In this document: positions 9,743 to 19,472 of the stretch, one piece after another
Numbering within the stretch: position 1 is the stretch's first letter
Layout: each line of letters starts with the position of its first letter
Assembly: GCA_001970955.1 (NCBI GenBank)
Contig: MPUH01000474.1
Coordinates: 1 to 51,820, forward strand
From: Stentor coeruleus
Lineage: Eukaryota; Ciliophora; Heterotrichea; Heterotrichida; Stentoridae
Reading direction: 5' to 3'
DNA: 51,820 nucleotides
Position numbers and translations under genes: made by a program
The notes under the pieces: model-generated
What the model was told of the DNA's origin: nothing
Databases searched by the model: none
Seen by the model: only the letters and a program-made list of their open reading frames with translations

Positions 9743-11134
9743 ATGGAATTGTTGACTCTCTTGCTGCTCTCATCAGTGTCGGGTATAGTACATGATATAC
9801 ACCCTTATCCAGAACTTGAAGGGAGATTTGATTCAGCTGCAATGCCAACCACATCTATTCTAAAGGATGTGATAGTAGGAAGTAGTGGTGAGGTAAGAAT
9901 AACATAGGCTTATTACACTGTACAAGTTCAACTTGGTAATCCTGCGAAGACATTTACTCTTTTACTTGACACTGCTTCTAAAATGTCATGGGTACAAGGA
10001 CCAAAATGCACAACCAAAGTGCATAACAAAACTACAAGTTGTTTCAAAGTGAAAAATTACTACGACCCATTAATGTCTATAAACTCAACTTTAGTTTACA
10101 ATACAACAGTTTATAGCGTAAATATTACTTAGGATGAATATGGAAATACTGCATCAGGACCTTTATATCAAGATGTGTTCGAAATTGGGGGATTCATAGT
10201 CTTAGGGTATTTCGCTGCGGCAAATAATATATCAAGCAGTTTACCAATAAGTGGTGTTGATGGAATTCTAGGTCTAGCTTATCAACCTATAGGTAAAGGT
10301 CCTCAATCCATCTTGAATATATTGAAAATCAATAATTGTATTTCGTCAGCAGCTTTTGGATTGTTCCTTGCTGACACACACTTTATGTTTGGTATTGACT
10401 CAATATTAACTTTAGGAGGTGCGAATTTTACTTATACTAATACAACATCAAGTATTTTGCCTGTAACAGTTTCTGCAGGGTCAAGTGCTAATAATTTCTG
10501 GCAATTCCAAGCTCATAATATTGATTTCGGAAATACTAATTTGGCTAATTATACCATGGCTACTATTGATACAACTGATTATGCTATTGTCGTCCCATCG
10601 ACTGTTTATCCAGCTATATGGCAAGTGCTGAAAAGTTATGGTTTTGAAATGAAAGGCTTGATGCCCTCTATCAAATGTTCATCAGCAAACATCGTCTCCC
10701 TTCCATCATTTTATATAGCAGTCAACTGGTCTTCATATATCGTAATCCCTTCATACCGTTGGCTACGCTTTGATAAACTTGAACATACCAAAGAAACAAC
10801 ATGCTATGCTTATATTCTTAATTCTACTGACAACAATTTCTACCTAGGCGATAGTCTTCTTAAACAATATTACACCGAATTTAATGTTGATTCTCAAACC
10901 TTAACTTTCTTAAACCCATATACTCCACCACCTGTCAATATTACTATAAAAAAATCCAGTTCAAGTGATGATGATGATTTAGCAGGTTGGGCCATAGCTC
11001 TTATAGTAATATTTAGTGTTGTTGGAGTATTAGCAATTGGCGCTATTGTTTGGTTTATTATTAAAAGACGTAAACGTTCAGGTGATGAAAGCCAAGTCGG
11101 TAAGTCTTTACAAGAAGTCTCATTGCACGCTTAA
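9743..11134 (+). CDS. Aspartic-protease-like membrane protein, divergent active site
   Basis: Three exons joined by 15-nt introns at 9893-9907 and 10118-10132 give 453 aa. The start is the ATG at 9743 (MELLTLLLLSS), which begins a signal peptide. The fold is pepsin-like: AYYTVQVQLGNPAKTF leads into the first catalytic region LLLDTASK (Asp near 71), and VDGILGLAYQP is the usual core motif. The second catalytic region is TIDTTDYAIVVPS (Asp near 266). Family motifs are DTGS and D[ST]G[TS]; here both glycines are replaced (A and T), so activity is doubtful. After the lobe comes a Ser/Asp-rich stalk, a membrane segment near 404-430 (GWAIALIVIFSVVGVLAIGA) and a basic tail, giving type I topology. 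Many NxT/NxS sites suit a secretory protein. Stop TAA. Confidence 0.85.
9893..9907 (+). other. 15-nt intron
   Basis: GTAAGAATAACATAG, phase 0. Removal joins SSGE to AYYTVQVQLG and opens the aspartic-protease frame. Confidence 0.9.
10118..10132 (+). other. 15-nt intron
   Basis: GTAAATATTACTTAG, phase 0. Removal joins exon 2 to the third exon of the aspartic-protease-like gene. Confidence 0.92.
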
Positions 11135-11203
11135 GTAGCTTAGATAATTCAATTTAGAGTTAAAAGTTAGAGAAAATATAAATTTTTATATGAGGAGAAA
11201 AGG

Positions 11204-12283
11204 TTAATTATTGAGGAGCTTTCTTCGTACTTCAAGATACTGGTCTTTAAGGGATTTGAGGAAATCTACTGAGCAAAATGGTGTATTTTTCACTGTTAAA
11301 GGCTTGGTAGTTGCTAAACGGGTTTCAAATTCGCTTACTTCATTGTCTAATGCTAGGAATTCAACCTGCTTTTTCATTTTATTTTTATGTTTCACTTCTG
11401 TAGAAGGGCCATTAATATAATTAACAAGGTCTTCTAAAGGTAAACTATGTACAGGTTCTTCTGAGACTTCATCAAGGTCGCTTGATATTTCGAGAAGCAG
11501 ATCTTTTTGTTGACATTTTCCTGTTTTTATTAGAAGCTCAATGTCCTCATACATTTTTATCACGGAGACCACGGCAAAATGTGTTGAATCTTGGGTCTTG
11601 GCATAGTTTAGAAGTTTTCTATTGGTTATTAGAACAGTGCTATAGTATTTAGTTAATGATATTTTATTGAATTCCTCATATGTGTATAGGTCAACTAGGA
11701 TTCTAGACAGTTCTCCGATAGAATTTTGCATTGTGTGATATACCTCATGGAAATAGACTAATTGCAGTAGTCGACTTTTATCTTCAGCTTCTCTTAAAAA
11801 CTCCTTAAGCGCAGATAGAAAATCTTCTAATACTTCATCGACAATGCTTTTAAGTATTCCATTTTGGAAAAACCCGTGGCAAAACTTTTGTCCATGTGCA
11901 GTCTGGGATTTCATCACAGGATCATTTTTAATAGCTTCGGGAAGAAACTGTCTCATAGTGCAAGTACAATCTAAATGCAATAAGCTTCTGACTTTTAATT
12001 TTAATGATGATCGATAGCTAGGATTTATAACAAGGTTGTATAATTGTGTTTCTGATGTAGGGTTTTTTAATTCCCTGCGTTTTTGTTTACGAGTTTTCAA
12101 ATCCCTAAGATATTCTCTATAGATATCAGTCAGACAATCATGGACTTCTGCGATTAGATAAGAATTATCCTCAGGGATATTAGAAAAGGTCAGTTCTGAG
12201 GATTCATGAAGTTCAGTACTACTTGATGAGGTTTCTAAACTTTGTCTTTTTTGTTGTGAAGTTCTTGTTTTACGCTTACCCAT
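11204..12283 (-). CDS. Unknown protein, 359 aa
   Basis: I do not recognise this protein. The N-terminus is basic and Ser-rich (MGKRKTRTSQQKRQS), like a nuclear targeting signal. From about residue 40 it is predicted helical and soluble, with Cys pairs (DCTCTM) and conserved-looking stretches such as HGQKFCHGFFQNG and YHTMQNSIGELSRILVDLY. The C-terminus is charged (LKSLKDQYLEVRRKLLNN). No membrane segment or catalytic signature. A clean ATG follows an AT-rich leader and the stop is TAA. It converges on the aspartic-protease-like gene with only 69 bp between the two stops, so the 3' UTRs must be very short or overlap. Confidence 0.8.
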   Translation of the reverse strand: MGKRKTRTSQQKRQSLETSSSSTELHESSELTFSNIPEDNSYLIAEVHDCLTDIYREYLRDLKTRKQKRRELKNPTSETQLYNLVINPSYRSSLKLKVRSLLHLDCTCTMRQFLPEAIKNDPVMKSQTAHGQKFCHGFFQNGILKSIVDEVLEDFLSALKEFLREAEDKSRLLQLVYFHEVYHTMQNSIGELSRILVDLYTYEEFNKISLTKYYSTVLITNRKLLNYAKTQDSTHFAVVSVIKMYEDIELLIKTGKCQQKDLLLEISSDLDEVSEEPVHSLPLEDLVNYINGPSTEVKHKNKMKKQVEFLALDNEVSEFETRLATTKPLTVKNTPFCSVDFLKSLKDQYLEVRRKLLNN

Positions 12284-12952
12284 ATTTATTAATGATATAG
12301 AAGATTATATTATTCTTGTGCCATAACTAAATAGGTTTAGGAAAATATGCATAATATTATACATGAAAGATAAGTTTTTTTTTGTGAAAAGGTAGATTTT
12401 TTGTGTTGAGGTTATGATTGGGTTTAATTTTGATTTAGGGGTTGGGATTATTAATTAGTTAGGAAAAGAATTTCGATTCAAAGGAAGAAGATTCTCTGGG
12501 ATGAAGGTTTTTAGGATTTTTTGGTATTTTTTTGGGGTGAATTGAGGCTTTTTAAGTGTATGGCAAAAAGAGAGAAAATGTTTTTAGGCTAAAATATTTG
12601 CAGAGTGTGGTTGATGAATTAAAGATATGAAGTTGTAGTGGGTTTATATTTTGCTAGTTATTATCTTGAATAATATGGTACTTTTTTTTGAGTAATCAGT
12701 TGTAAATTTTAGAATGAAAAGAGAAACTTATTAATTAAATACATACATCACGCATGATTTTGAATTATAACTGATATAACAACAAATTAGCATAATATTA
12801 AAATATAAAACTCACAATTAAAATCCTTTTATAATCCAAATACCATATTTGTATCTTATAATTTTCCCCCATCTGAATTTCCTAATCATCCTTCCAATTA
12901 AAACTCAAAAACACCCTCTTAATCAAAAAATATCTATTATCAACCTTTAACC
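12284..12952. other. Intergenic between two minus-strand genes
   Basis: G/T-rich on the + strand to about 12700 (5' flank of the 359-aa gene), then A/C-rich (3' flank of CDT1). No ORF or RNA seen. Confidence 0.5.
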
Positions 12953-14053
12953 TTAGTTATACTTTTGTTTAATTTTCTTCGCTGCAATCTTTAACGAGAA
13001 ATCCGTTTGTTTACATATCCTCACAACATCCCCAGACCCAGTTTTAATAATCCCAATCCACGTATTAAAAATCTCACAAAGTTCTACAACATCATTTTCT
13101 AGTAATTTCGGTTCTTCATTTTTCCCTTTTTCTATTTCAATTTTCTTAATTAAAGACTTTAAAAATATACTCGGAGTTTTATGTGATGCGAATATTTTTA
13201 CTAAAATATGGCAAAGTTGAGTAAGTCTTATAACTCTTAACTGTTTAGCCACAGAAATTTTAGCAACAGTTGGACTTTCAGTAAGGTTTTTATCAGGAAG
13301 TTCGGCAATAAAAACATCAGGAACATCATGAAGGGCAAAACTTGAATGCCAAGTCATAGCAATTTCAGGATCAAAATGGATTTTAGGGATAATTGATGCA
13401 AGATGACTATTATGATATCGTTTTGTAAGAGAAATAAGTTGTTTAAATAACTCATTATTTCGATTGTGGATACTTGATAAAGTAAATGATGTACTTTCAG
13501 GGATGGATATTTTGAGTTTTTCTTCACCATCTTCAACTTCCCAAGATAAGGTGTAGAAATGAGGACATAAAAAAAGGATTCTTTGCAGTTGTTCAAGGTC
13601 AAAAGTTATACTGTAAGTGTTTTCTATAGCTTGCTTTATATTAAGATATGCTGTTGGAAGCTTTCGAATACTTGCGTTATTTATTGTTGTGTCAAGATAT
13701 TCTTGAAGTTTAAGAAGCCTTTTATATTTGTAAGGAAGGGGGAGTTTACGCATTGGGTCAAGAAGGTCTTGATACTTTTCACGTGCTGATACAGAACTTA
13801 GCACATCTTCTGATGATTTTGCCGCCCGATTTTGGTATGTTAGATTTAAGCTGTTTAGTATTGTCAAAGTTTCAAATGATAAGTTATTTACTTTGCTGGG
13901 AGGAATATTGAATTTTCCCTGCTTTGATTGTATCTCATCAATTTTAGGGGTTTTCAAGGAAAAATCTAAATCTTTTGGCTTTCGTTTGAGGGTGCTTAAT
14001 TCAAGGTCTTGTTTTACCTGAGGAAAATGCTCTGGAAGATAGGTTTGCTTCAT
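12953..14053 (-). CDS. CDT1-like replication licensing factor
   Basis: CDT1 loads the MCM2-7 helicase with ORC and CDC6 in the nucleus. The 366-aa product matches the family layout. A geminin-binding-type winged helix begins at about residue 103 (LPLPYKYKRLLKLQEYLDTT) and continues with TAYLNIKQAIEN and LEQLQRILFLCPHFYTLSWE, the equivalent of the IK-I-x-P-x-AY-x-F segment. A C-terminal winged helix for MCM binding spans roughly 290-366 (FNTWIGIIKTGSGDVVRICK). The N-terminus is short and basic, with no clear PIP box; QSKQGKF near 42-48 is only a weak resemblance. It is shorter than the animal protein (over 500 aa), mostly at the N-terminus. Single exon, stop TAA. I saw no geminin gene in the window. 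Confidence 0.78.
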   Translation of the reverse strand: MKQTYLPEHFPQVKQDLELSTLKRKPKDLDFSLKTPKIDEIQSKQGKFNIPPSKVNNLSFETLTILNSLNLTYQNRAAKSSEDVLSSVSAREKYQDLLDPMRKLPLPYKYKRLLKLQEYLDTTINNASIRKLPTAYLNIKQAIENTYSITFDLEQLQRILFLCPHFYTLSWEVEDGEEKLKISIPESTSFTLSSIHNRNNELFKQLISLTKRYHNSHLASIIPKIHFDPEIAMTWHSSFALHDVPDVFIAELPDKNLTESPTVAKISVAKQLRVIRLTQLCHILVKIFASHKTPSIFLKSLIKKIEIEKGKNEEPKLLENDVVELCEIFNTWIGIIKTGSGDVVRICKQTDFSLKIAAKKIKQKYN

Positions 14054-14831
14054 TGCGGGAATTTATTATATTTTTATTTCCACGCGCTTAATTTGGCCTA
14101 GTCCCCCTTAATTTTTATTATTTGATCTTTTACCATTCTAAGGATTTGGGCTTTTTATAAGGTTTTAGTAGTAAATGATTTTATTAGGATTGTAAGATTG
14201 GGCTTTTTAAGAGATTACTTTTAGGTTTATAATATCAACTTTAAAACCTTTACTTATTCACTATAGTCTATCTTTGATTAATGATAAAAACGATCAATTA
14301 ACTATATTTTGATTCTATGTTTAAGCTTTTATTTGAGTAAAAATATGTTTTAAGCCAAAGTTTATCATTATAAATCTAAATTTTTCAACATTCTGATATT
14401 ATTAATGTTTTAATGAAAATATTCAAAGTATGTAAAGCTTTTATTTAGGAAAGCAATAGAGTACATAAAAATTATATGTTAAAATTCCCAAATTATTTAA
14501 AATATTTTTTCAAACACTTAATGCGATCAGCGTTATATAATTATTATTTTTATCTTATGGTTCCTAACTATCAAGAGAAAAAGTTGAATAAACTTACCTT
14601 ATTTATATTTTGTGATATTTTCCCCTTATTTTTCTTTTAATATAAATTGCTGTACAAACCTCTCCGCGCCTCAAAGCCATGAAATTATCAAATCATAAAA
14701 TCAATTTCTTAAAATTGCAACTAAACTATACATGTACAAACCTCCCCACGCCTCAAAGCCATGAAATTATCAAATCATAAAATCAATTTCTTAAAATTGC
14801 AACTAAACTATACATATATTCATTAGAAAAT
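14054..14831. other. Divergent promoter region with tandem duplication
   Basis: About 780 bp between CDT1 (-) and the phosphatase gene (+). It contains an 82-bp direct repeat ending just before the plus-strand ATG. Otherwise AT-rich and without ORFs. Confidence 0.6.
14651..14814. repeat. Two tandem 82-bp copies
   Basis: 14651-14732 and 14733-14814 differ at two positions (tctccgcg versus tccccacg). The second copy ends 17 bp before the phosphatase start, so the duplication lies in its promoter/leader. Each copy contains an out-of-frame ATG. Confidence 0.92.
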
Positions 14832-15890
14832 ATGAAGCTTTCAAAATCTGATCCGCAAATAATTCACAAACAAACTCGGGCGAAATCAATAACAAAACTT
14901 CGAATCATAGTCGAATCAGAGCCTGACTCTTCATCACCTCTACCAGTTTCTACTAAAAATCACTCAAAAACTCCACTATCTAAACGAAAATTTCCTCCTA
15001 TAAACAGAACACCCATAAAAACCCCTTCAATAGCATCTCAATCCTTAACCCCAACAAACTCAACAGTATCATTTCCAAGGAAATATTCATATACAAAAGC
15101 AAATATTCATGGGCCTTCATTAAGTATTGCTAATCATCACACATCACAAATATCAAAATACACAAACAAATCTCTAGTAGCAAATCCTCTAAAAAAACTT
15201 ATATCCCAACAAGCAGCAAAACCTAAAGAAGTCACTTATGATGAGTATCTTCAGCAATCACTAACTTCTTTAAATTTCATAAAAACCTTTCCACCTGTAG
15301 ACCTCAAACAATTAAAAGAAAAAAGGATAATCGTCCCTAAGAAAAAAGGCTTTGAAACGAAAAAAACACTTATTTTTGACTTAGATGAAACATTAGTTCA
15401 TTGTTGTACTGGAGATGAACCTGCTGATATCACTTTAAAAATCACATTACCAAGTGGACATATAGTTGATGCTGGGCTTAATGTTAGACCTTATGCTGTT
15501 GATTGTTTAAAAACTTTAAGTAGAGATTTTGAGATTTTTATTTTTACAGCAAGTCATAGTTGTTATGCTGATTCAGTATGTGAGTATTTAGATCCTTTAA
15601 GACAGATGATTTCATATAGGTTTTATAGACAACATTGTTTAACTTTGAATGGAGTATTTATAAAGGATTTAAGAATTTTTCAGAATAGGAAATTGAAAGA
15701 TTTGATTATAGTTGAAAATACTCTACATTGTGTTGCGTATCAATTAGATAATTGTATTCCTATTGTTTCGTGGTTTAGTAATAAGGAGGATGAAGAGCTA
15801 CTGAAGTTAGTGAGTTATTTGAAAAACCTTGTGGAAATTGAGGATGTTAGGGTTATAAACAAACAACATTTTAATCTTTCTGGGTTTTAG
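14832..15890 (+). CDS. FCP1/SCP-type HAD phosphatase
   Basis: Protein phosphatase of the CTD small phosphatase/NIF family, which removes phosphate from Ser or Thr of proteins such as the Pol II tail. The 352-aa product has a Ser/Thr/Pro-rich N-terminus (residues 1-170) and a C-terminal catalytic domain. The nucleophile motif is IFDLDETLVH (Asp near 183 and 185), and FIFTASHSCYAD is motif II. NVRPYAVDCLKTL and SYRFYRQHC are typical of the family. The motif III position reads IIVEN where most members have DN, an Asp-to-Glu change in a metal-binding region. The ATG at 14832 follows ATTAGAAAAT. Single exon, stop TAG. It heads a co-oriented trio with RPA1-like and Mei2-like genes spaced 115-165 bp apart. 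Confidence 0.92.
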   Translation: MKLSKSDPQIIHKQTRAKSITKLRIIVESEPDSSSPLPVSTKNHSKTPLSKRKFPPINRTPIKTPSIASQSLTPTNSTVSFPRKYSYTKANIHGPSLSIANHHTSQISKYTNKSLVANPLKKLISQQAAKPKEVTYDEYLQQSLTSLNFIKTFPPVDLKQLKEKRIIVPKKKGFETKKTLIFDLDETLVHCCTGDEPADITLKITLPSGHIVDAGLNVRPYAVDCLKTLSRDFEIFIFTASHSCYADSVCEYLDPLRQMISYRFYRQHCLTLNGVFIKDLRIFQNRKLKDLIIVENTLHCVAYQLDNCIPIVSWFSNKEDEELLKLVSYLKNLVEIEDVRVINKQHFNLSGF

Positions 15891-16052
15891 TTCTATTTAA
15901 ACAAATATTATGCTAATGGGAACACTTGATGTGAAGATAATTTTAATATATTCATTTAATATTTCATACAAAAACTAGCATCCTAATATTATTAAACCCA
16001 TAATTTTTTTTTATGATCATATGATTTTATCTTATATAAAACATTTTATAAT

Positions 16053-17456
16053 ATGTCTTATCAAAATACAAAAAATGCCATTAGCCAGATTACTAACTCA
16101 AACCAAAGTAAAACTTTAGAAACTAAGCTCATTGTAACTTTAACAAAACTTATCATAGAAAACGACACAAAAATAATCACAATAACTGATGGAGACAATA
16201 AAATCGATGCTTTTTATGTTGGCGCCATATCAGAGAACATACTCATCAAAAGTGCAGAGAAAAAAACAAAAGTTAGAATCGAAGAGTTCTTTCTAAGTAG
16301 CCAAGAAAAAATCATAAACACATACATAACCGAAATGATTTTATTAAATGACCCAGAAGCCCAAGAAGAAGAAAAAATAATCATCAATGAATTCAATAAA
16401 TTAAACATAAAAGACAAAAATTGTATCAAAATACGAGACTTGAAACCTGGGATTTATGGTTGGAAAATACAAGGAAAATGTGTATTTAAATCTCAAACTA
16501 AGCAGTCAAAACAAAATATTAGAGAAAATTATTTTTCAATGAGAATTTCTGATGGCTTCGATGAAAATGATAGTATTTTTATAACTTTTTTCGGTCAAGC
16601 ATATGAGAAAAATTTCAACTGCATCGAAAAAGGGAAATCTTATGAAATTTCTAAAGGGATGATAAGGGAAAACAAGTACTCAAAAGAAGCTCATCAATAT
16701 ACGATTATGATAAAAGATCCAATATTGATAGAAGAAGTTGAGAATTTTGAAGGGAAAATAGATGATATTCCTAAGAATATACCTGAAGAGAAAAAAATAA
16801 GCTACTCAAAACCTTTTTTCCAACAAAATAAATATAGTATTTCAAATAGTGACATAATAAAACCATTAAACAACGAAATCCACATAAAGGAAGATGAAAA
16901 ACCTTCACAAAACTTACCCCCAACTAAAGAACCTAATCAAAAACCCCCAAATTCCTTCCTCAACCCCCATGATTTCCCATCAATAATGGCAGTACAATTA
17001 CAATACATCCAAAATAACCCATCTCAATCCATAAGATTTAAATACTCATTTGACGGTACTCTAAAAAACATCATCTTTACTGAAAATCGGCAAATTTATT
17101 ACTATTCATGTCTAAATTTTCAATGCAAAAAAAAAATCGAACTTCATTCTGATGGGAATTTTTTTTGCCCCAAATGCAAAACTTGGACTACTGAATCTGT
17201 TCCACGATATAATCTTTTTTTAGATTTATATGATGAAACTGGGAATTTTGTGGCAACAGCTTTTGATGAAGTGGCTACAGATCTTCTTAGAGTTAAAGCT
17301 GTAGATTTCGCAGCTATTTATAGGGCTAATAATAAAAAAGCTGAAGCTTGGTTAAAACATTTTTCTGGTAAGCTTATTATAGCGGTTATTGAGTGTATGG
17401 GTAACAATCAAGGGAAAGTTAGTTTTATATGCCGATCTTTACATTTAAAAACATAA
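16053..17456 (+). CDS. RPA1-like single-stranded DNA-binding protein, short form
   Basis: Large-subunit replication protein A family; binds single-stranded DNA in replication, repair or telomere work. 467 aa, versus about 600 in typical RPA1. An N-terminal OB-like region covers 1-110. A second OB fold (LKPGIYGWKIQGKCVFKS to about 228) resembles DBD-A. A proline-rich linker spans 235-310. A C-terminal DBD-C-like OB fold with a Cys4 zinc ribbon follows (Cys near 353, 358, 372 and 375), then NLFLDLYDETGNFVATAFDE. One of the two central OB folds (A/B) appears to be missing. It could be a paralogue, for example telomere-associated as in other ciliates, rather than the main RPA1. Single exon, stop TAA. 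Confidence 0.85.
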   Translation: MSYQNTKNAISQITNSNQSKTLETKLIVTLTKLIIENDTKIITITDGDNKIDAFYVGAISENILIKSAEKKTKVRIEEFFLSSQEKIINTYITEMILLNDPEAQEEEKIIINEFNKLNIKDKNCIKIRDLKPGIYGWKIQGKCVFKSQTKQSKQNIRENYFSMRISDGFDENDSIFITFFGQAYEKNFNCIEKGKSYEISKGMIRENKYSKEAHQYTIMIKDPILIEEVENFEGKIDDIPKNIPEEKKISYSKPFFQQNKYSISNSDIIKPLNNEIHIKEDEKPSQNLPPTKEPNQKPPNSFLNPHDFPSIMAVQLQYIQNNPSQSIRFKYSFDGTLKNIIFTENRQIYYYSCLNFQCKKKIELHSDGNFFCPKCKTWTTESVPRYNLFLDLYDETGNFVATAFDEVATDLLRVKAVDFAAIYRANNKKAEAWLKHFSGKLIIAVIECMGNNQGKVSFICRSLHLKT

Positions 17457-17570
17457 GGATATAGAATAGGGTATATTATATAAAGAGATATGAGAAATGT
17501 TTATGAGTTTTTTTTTTGAAATATAGATTATATTGTATATATAAATCTGCATATCTTTTATATATTATAT

Positions 17571-18485
17571 ATGGAAGGATCTCATAAAAAGAGACTCAGT
17601 GTTTTTAGAGCTATAACTCGAGATTTTTCCCCTAACTTAGGCTTAGTTAATACAAGTCTTGAAGTTCAGGAAACTTTATCAGTTTCCCAGTTGTCATTAT
17701 CAAATAATTCTTCGCAACATGGTGAAAGATCTGAGTTCAGTGATTGCCTATCATTTTCAAACGAACGAGGGGGGAAACGAGTCCCATTTGTCGAGTCCAG
17801 TATCTGCTTATCAAACAGTAAAGTTAATATGCCAGTGCGAGCACTGGCCAACTTAGAACCCAAAAGTGCAATAGAAGCTTTTCATAGGAAAGCAGTTCCT
17901 AGCCTTGATACTAAAAGAAATGATTGGTCTAAAGATACCTCTTTAAATACAAGTGGAAGCTTATCAAACAGAAGCCAATATCTAAATATAAGCACTGAAG
18001 AATCTAGTAAAGAAGAATATGAAGAAAGAGGAAAACCTAAAAAAAGACCACTTGAAGAAGGGGAAAGAGGATTTTATATTATAAAACTCGACTTTATAAA
18101 AAATGGTCAAGATAAAAGAACTACTATTATGATCAAAAATATTCCTAATAAATACACACAAAAAATGCTCATACAGGCTATCGATAGGAACTTCACAGGG
18201 ACTTATGATTTTTTATATCTTCCTATAGATTTCAAGGTAAAAAATATATAGAATCGATGCAATGTAGGATATGCTTTTATTAATTTTGTGGATTATAGAG
18301 TTATTCCAGCTTTTTTTAATGAGTTTAATGCGAAAAGGTGGGAAAGATTTAATTCAGAAAAAATTTGCGCGTTAGCTTATGGGAGGATACAAGGGTTGAA
18401 AGATTTGGTTCAGCATTTTCAGAATTCTTCGGTGATAAATCAGGATGATAATAAGGTCAAGCCAATAATCCTTTCGAAATATTAG
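17571..18485 (+). CDS. Mei2-like RNA-binding protein
   Basis: Two exons joined by a 15-nt intron at 18237-18251 give 299 aa. The N-terminal 170 residues are polar and Ser-rich. The C-terminal half is the Mei2-type RRM (the third RRM of plant and yeast Mei2 proteins): [20 protein letters not shown], then FLYLPIDFK, and across the splice [14 protein letters not shown]. It ends in the family-specific extension [19 protein letters not shown]. The intron falls between RNP2 and RNP1, so splicing is needed for a working domain. Mei2 proteins act in meiosis and differentiation; the role here is unknown. The ATG at 17571 follows TATTATAT. Stop TAG. Confidence 0.93.
18237..18251 (+). other. 15-nt intron
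   Basis: GTAAAAAATATATAG, phase 0, inside the Mei2-type RRM. It is identical base for base to the intron in the kinesin-like gene at 47689-47703. Confidence 0.95.
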
Positions 18486-19472
18486 AATGGGTTTTGATTA
18501 AGTATTAAAGATTTTTTTGCTAGTCGGGATTGAATATGTGTTTTTTTAGATTTGGCTTTTTTTTTATTGGGATATCATTTATAAAATATTTGCTTTTTGG
18601 ATTGTTTAATTTTGATTATGTGATATAGAATATGTTAAAAATACTTTCTTTAAAAAAAAAAATCTAGTATTATTTTAATGTTAATTAAATAATAATTGTG
18701 TTAAAGTTAGTGCCTTTTTAGGTAGTGTGATATTTTTCAGTCTGGTTAATAGAGATAGTTTTCCATTTTATTGCATAGATTTGCTAAACAGAATTTAATA
18801 TCGCCTTTAATCAAGATCAATACCATTATCCATTTTCTAAATGGAGATTTGTCCATTCTAAGGACTTTTCAAAATCTTTCAATCTTTAGCAGCAGGATTT
18901 ATGGATTCTAAGATTTAATCGCTTAAACTTAGATACCCCTCCAGCTACTTTTATCTACACAGTGCTCATATGTAAAAAAAAGTATATCCAAGCCCAAAAG
19001 CCTTTTATGTAGCCAGATATGAGGAGAAGACGCTTAAAAAAAGTCAGAAATGAACATGCAATATAGTATTCAAGATTAACCATAAATCTGCTCCAAAACT
19101 TCTGAAAAAATTAGAAAGCCAAGGAGTGAATATTTAATCTTAGAATAATATTCACATAAAAAGCCACACTCTACTCAAAAAGTATCCTAATCCTGAATCT
19201 TTCCATCAAAAACCTATAATTTATTTTCATAATTCCAATCAGAACCCAATCTCTAAACAAATTCAAAAAAATCCTACATCNATTTTCATAATTCCAATCA
19301 GAACCCAATCTCTAAACAAATTCAAAAAAATCCTACATCCAAAAGCTTTCACCCACCTTCAAACCTCAATTCCAACTTCATCAAAATCTTTCCCGACATC
19401 CATTTCTACACCTAATACCTAAACCAAAACCCAATTATAACCTTATATGCTAAAATACCTAATATAATAAAT
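18486..19472. other. Intergenic with an N-joined duplication
   Basis: The left part (3' flank of the Mei2-like gene) is G/T-rich; the right part (5' flank of the BPI-family gene) is strongly A/C-rich (19201-19260 has about 15 C and 1 G). No ORF or RNA recognised. Confidence 0.5.
19223..19339. repeat. 58-bp duplication around a single N
   Basis: 19223-19280 and 19282-19339 are identical, with N at 19281. Likely an unmerged contig overlap. Confidence 0.85.

Noticed and set aside
9725..10174. In-frame TAGs in the aspartic-protease gene taken as sense codons (ciliate code with TAG = Gln)
   Set aside because: Each TAG is the end of a 15-nt GTA...TAG segment whose removal joins the domain cleanly. 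The same holds for other genes, and 9 genes end in TAG, so the code is standard at TAG.
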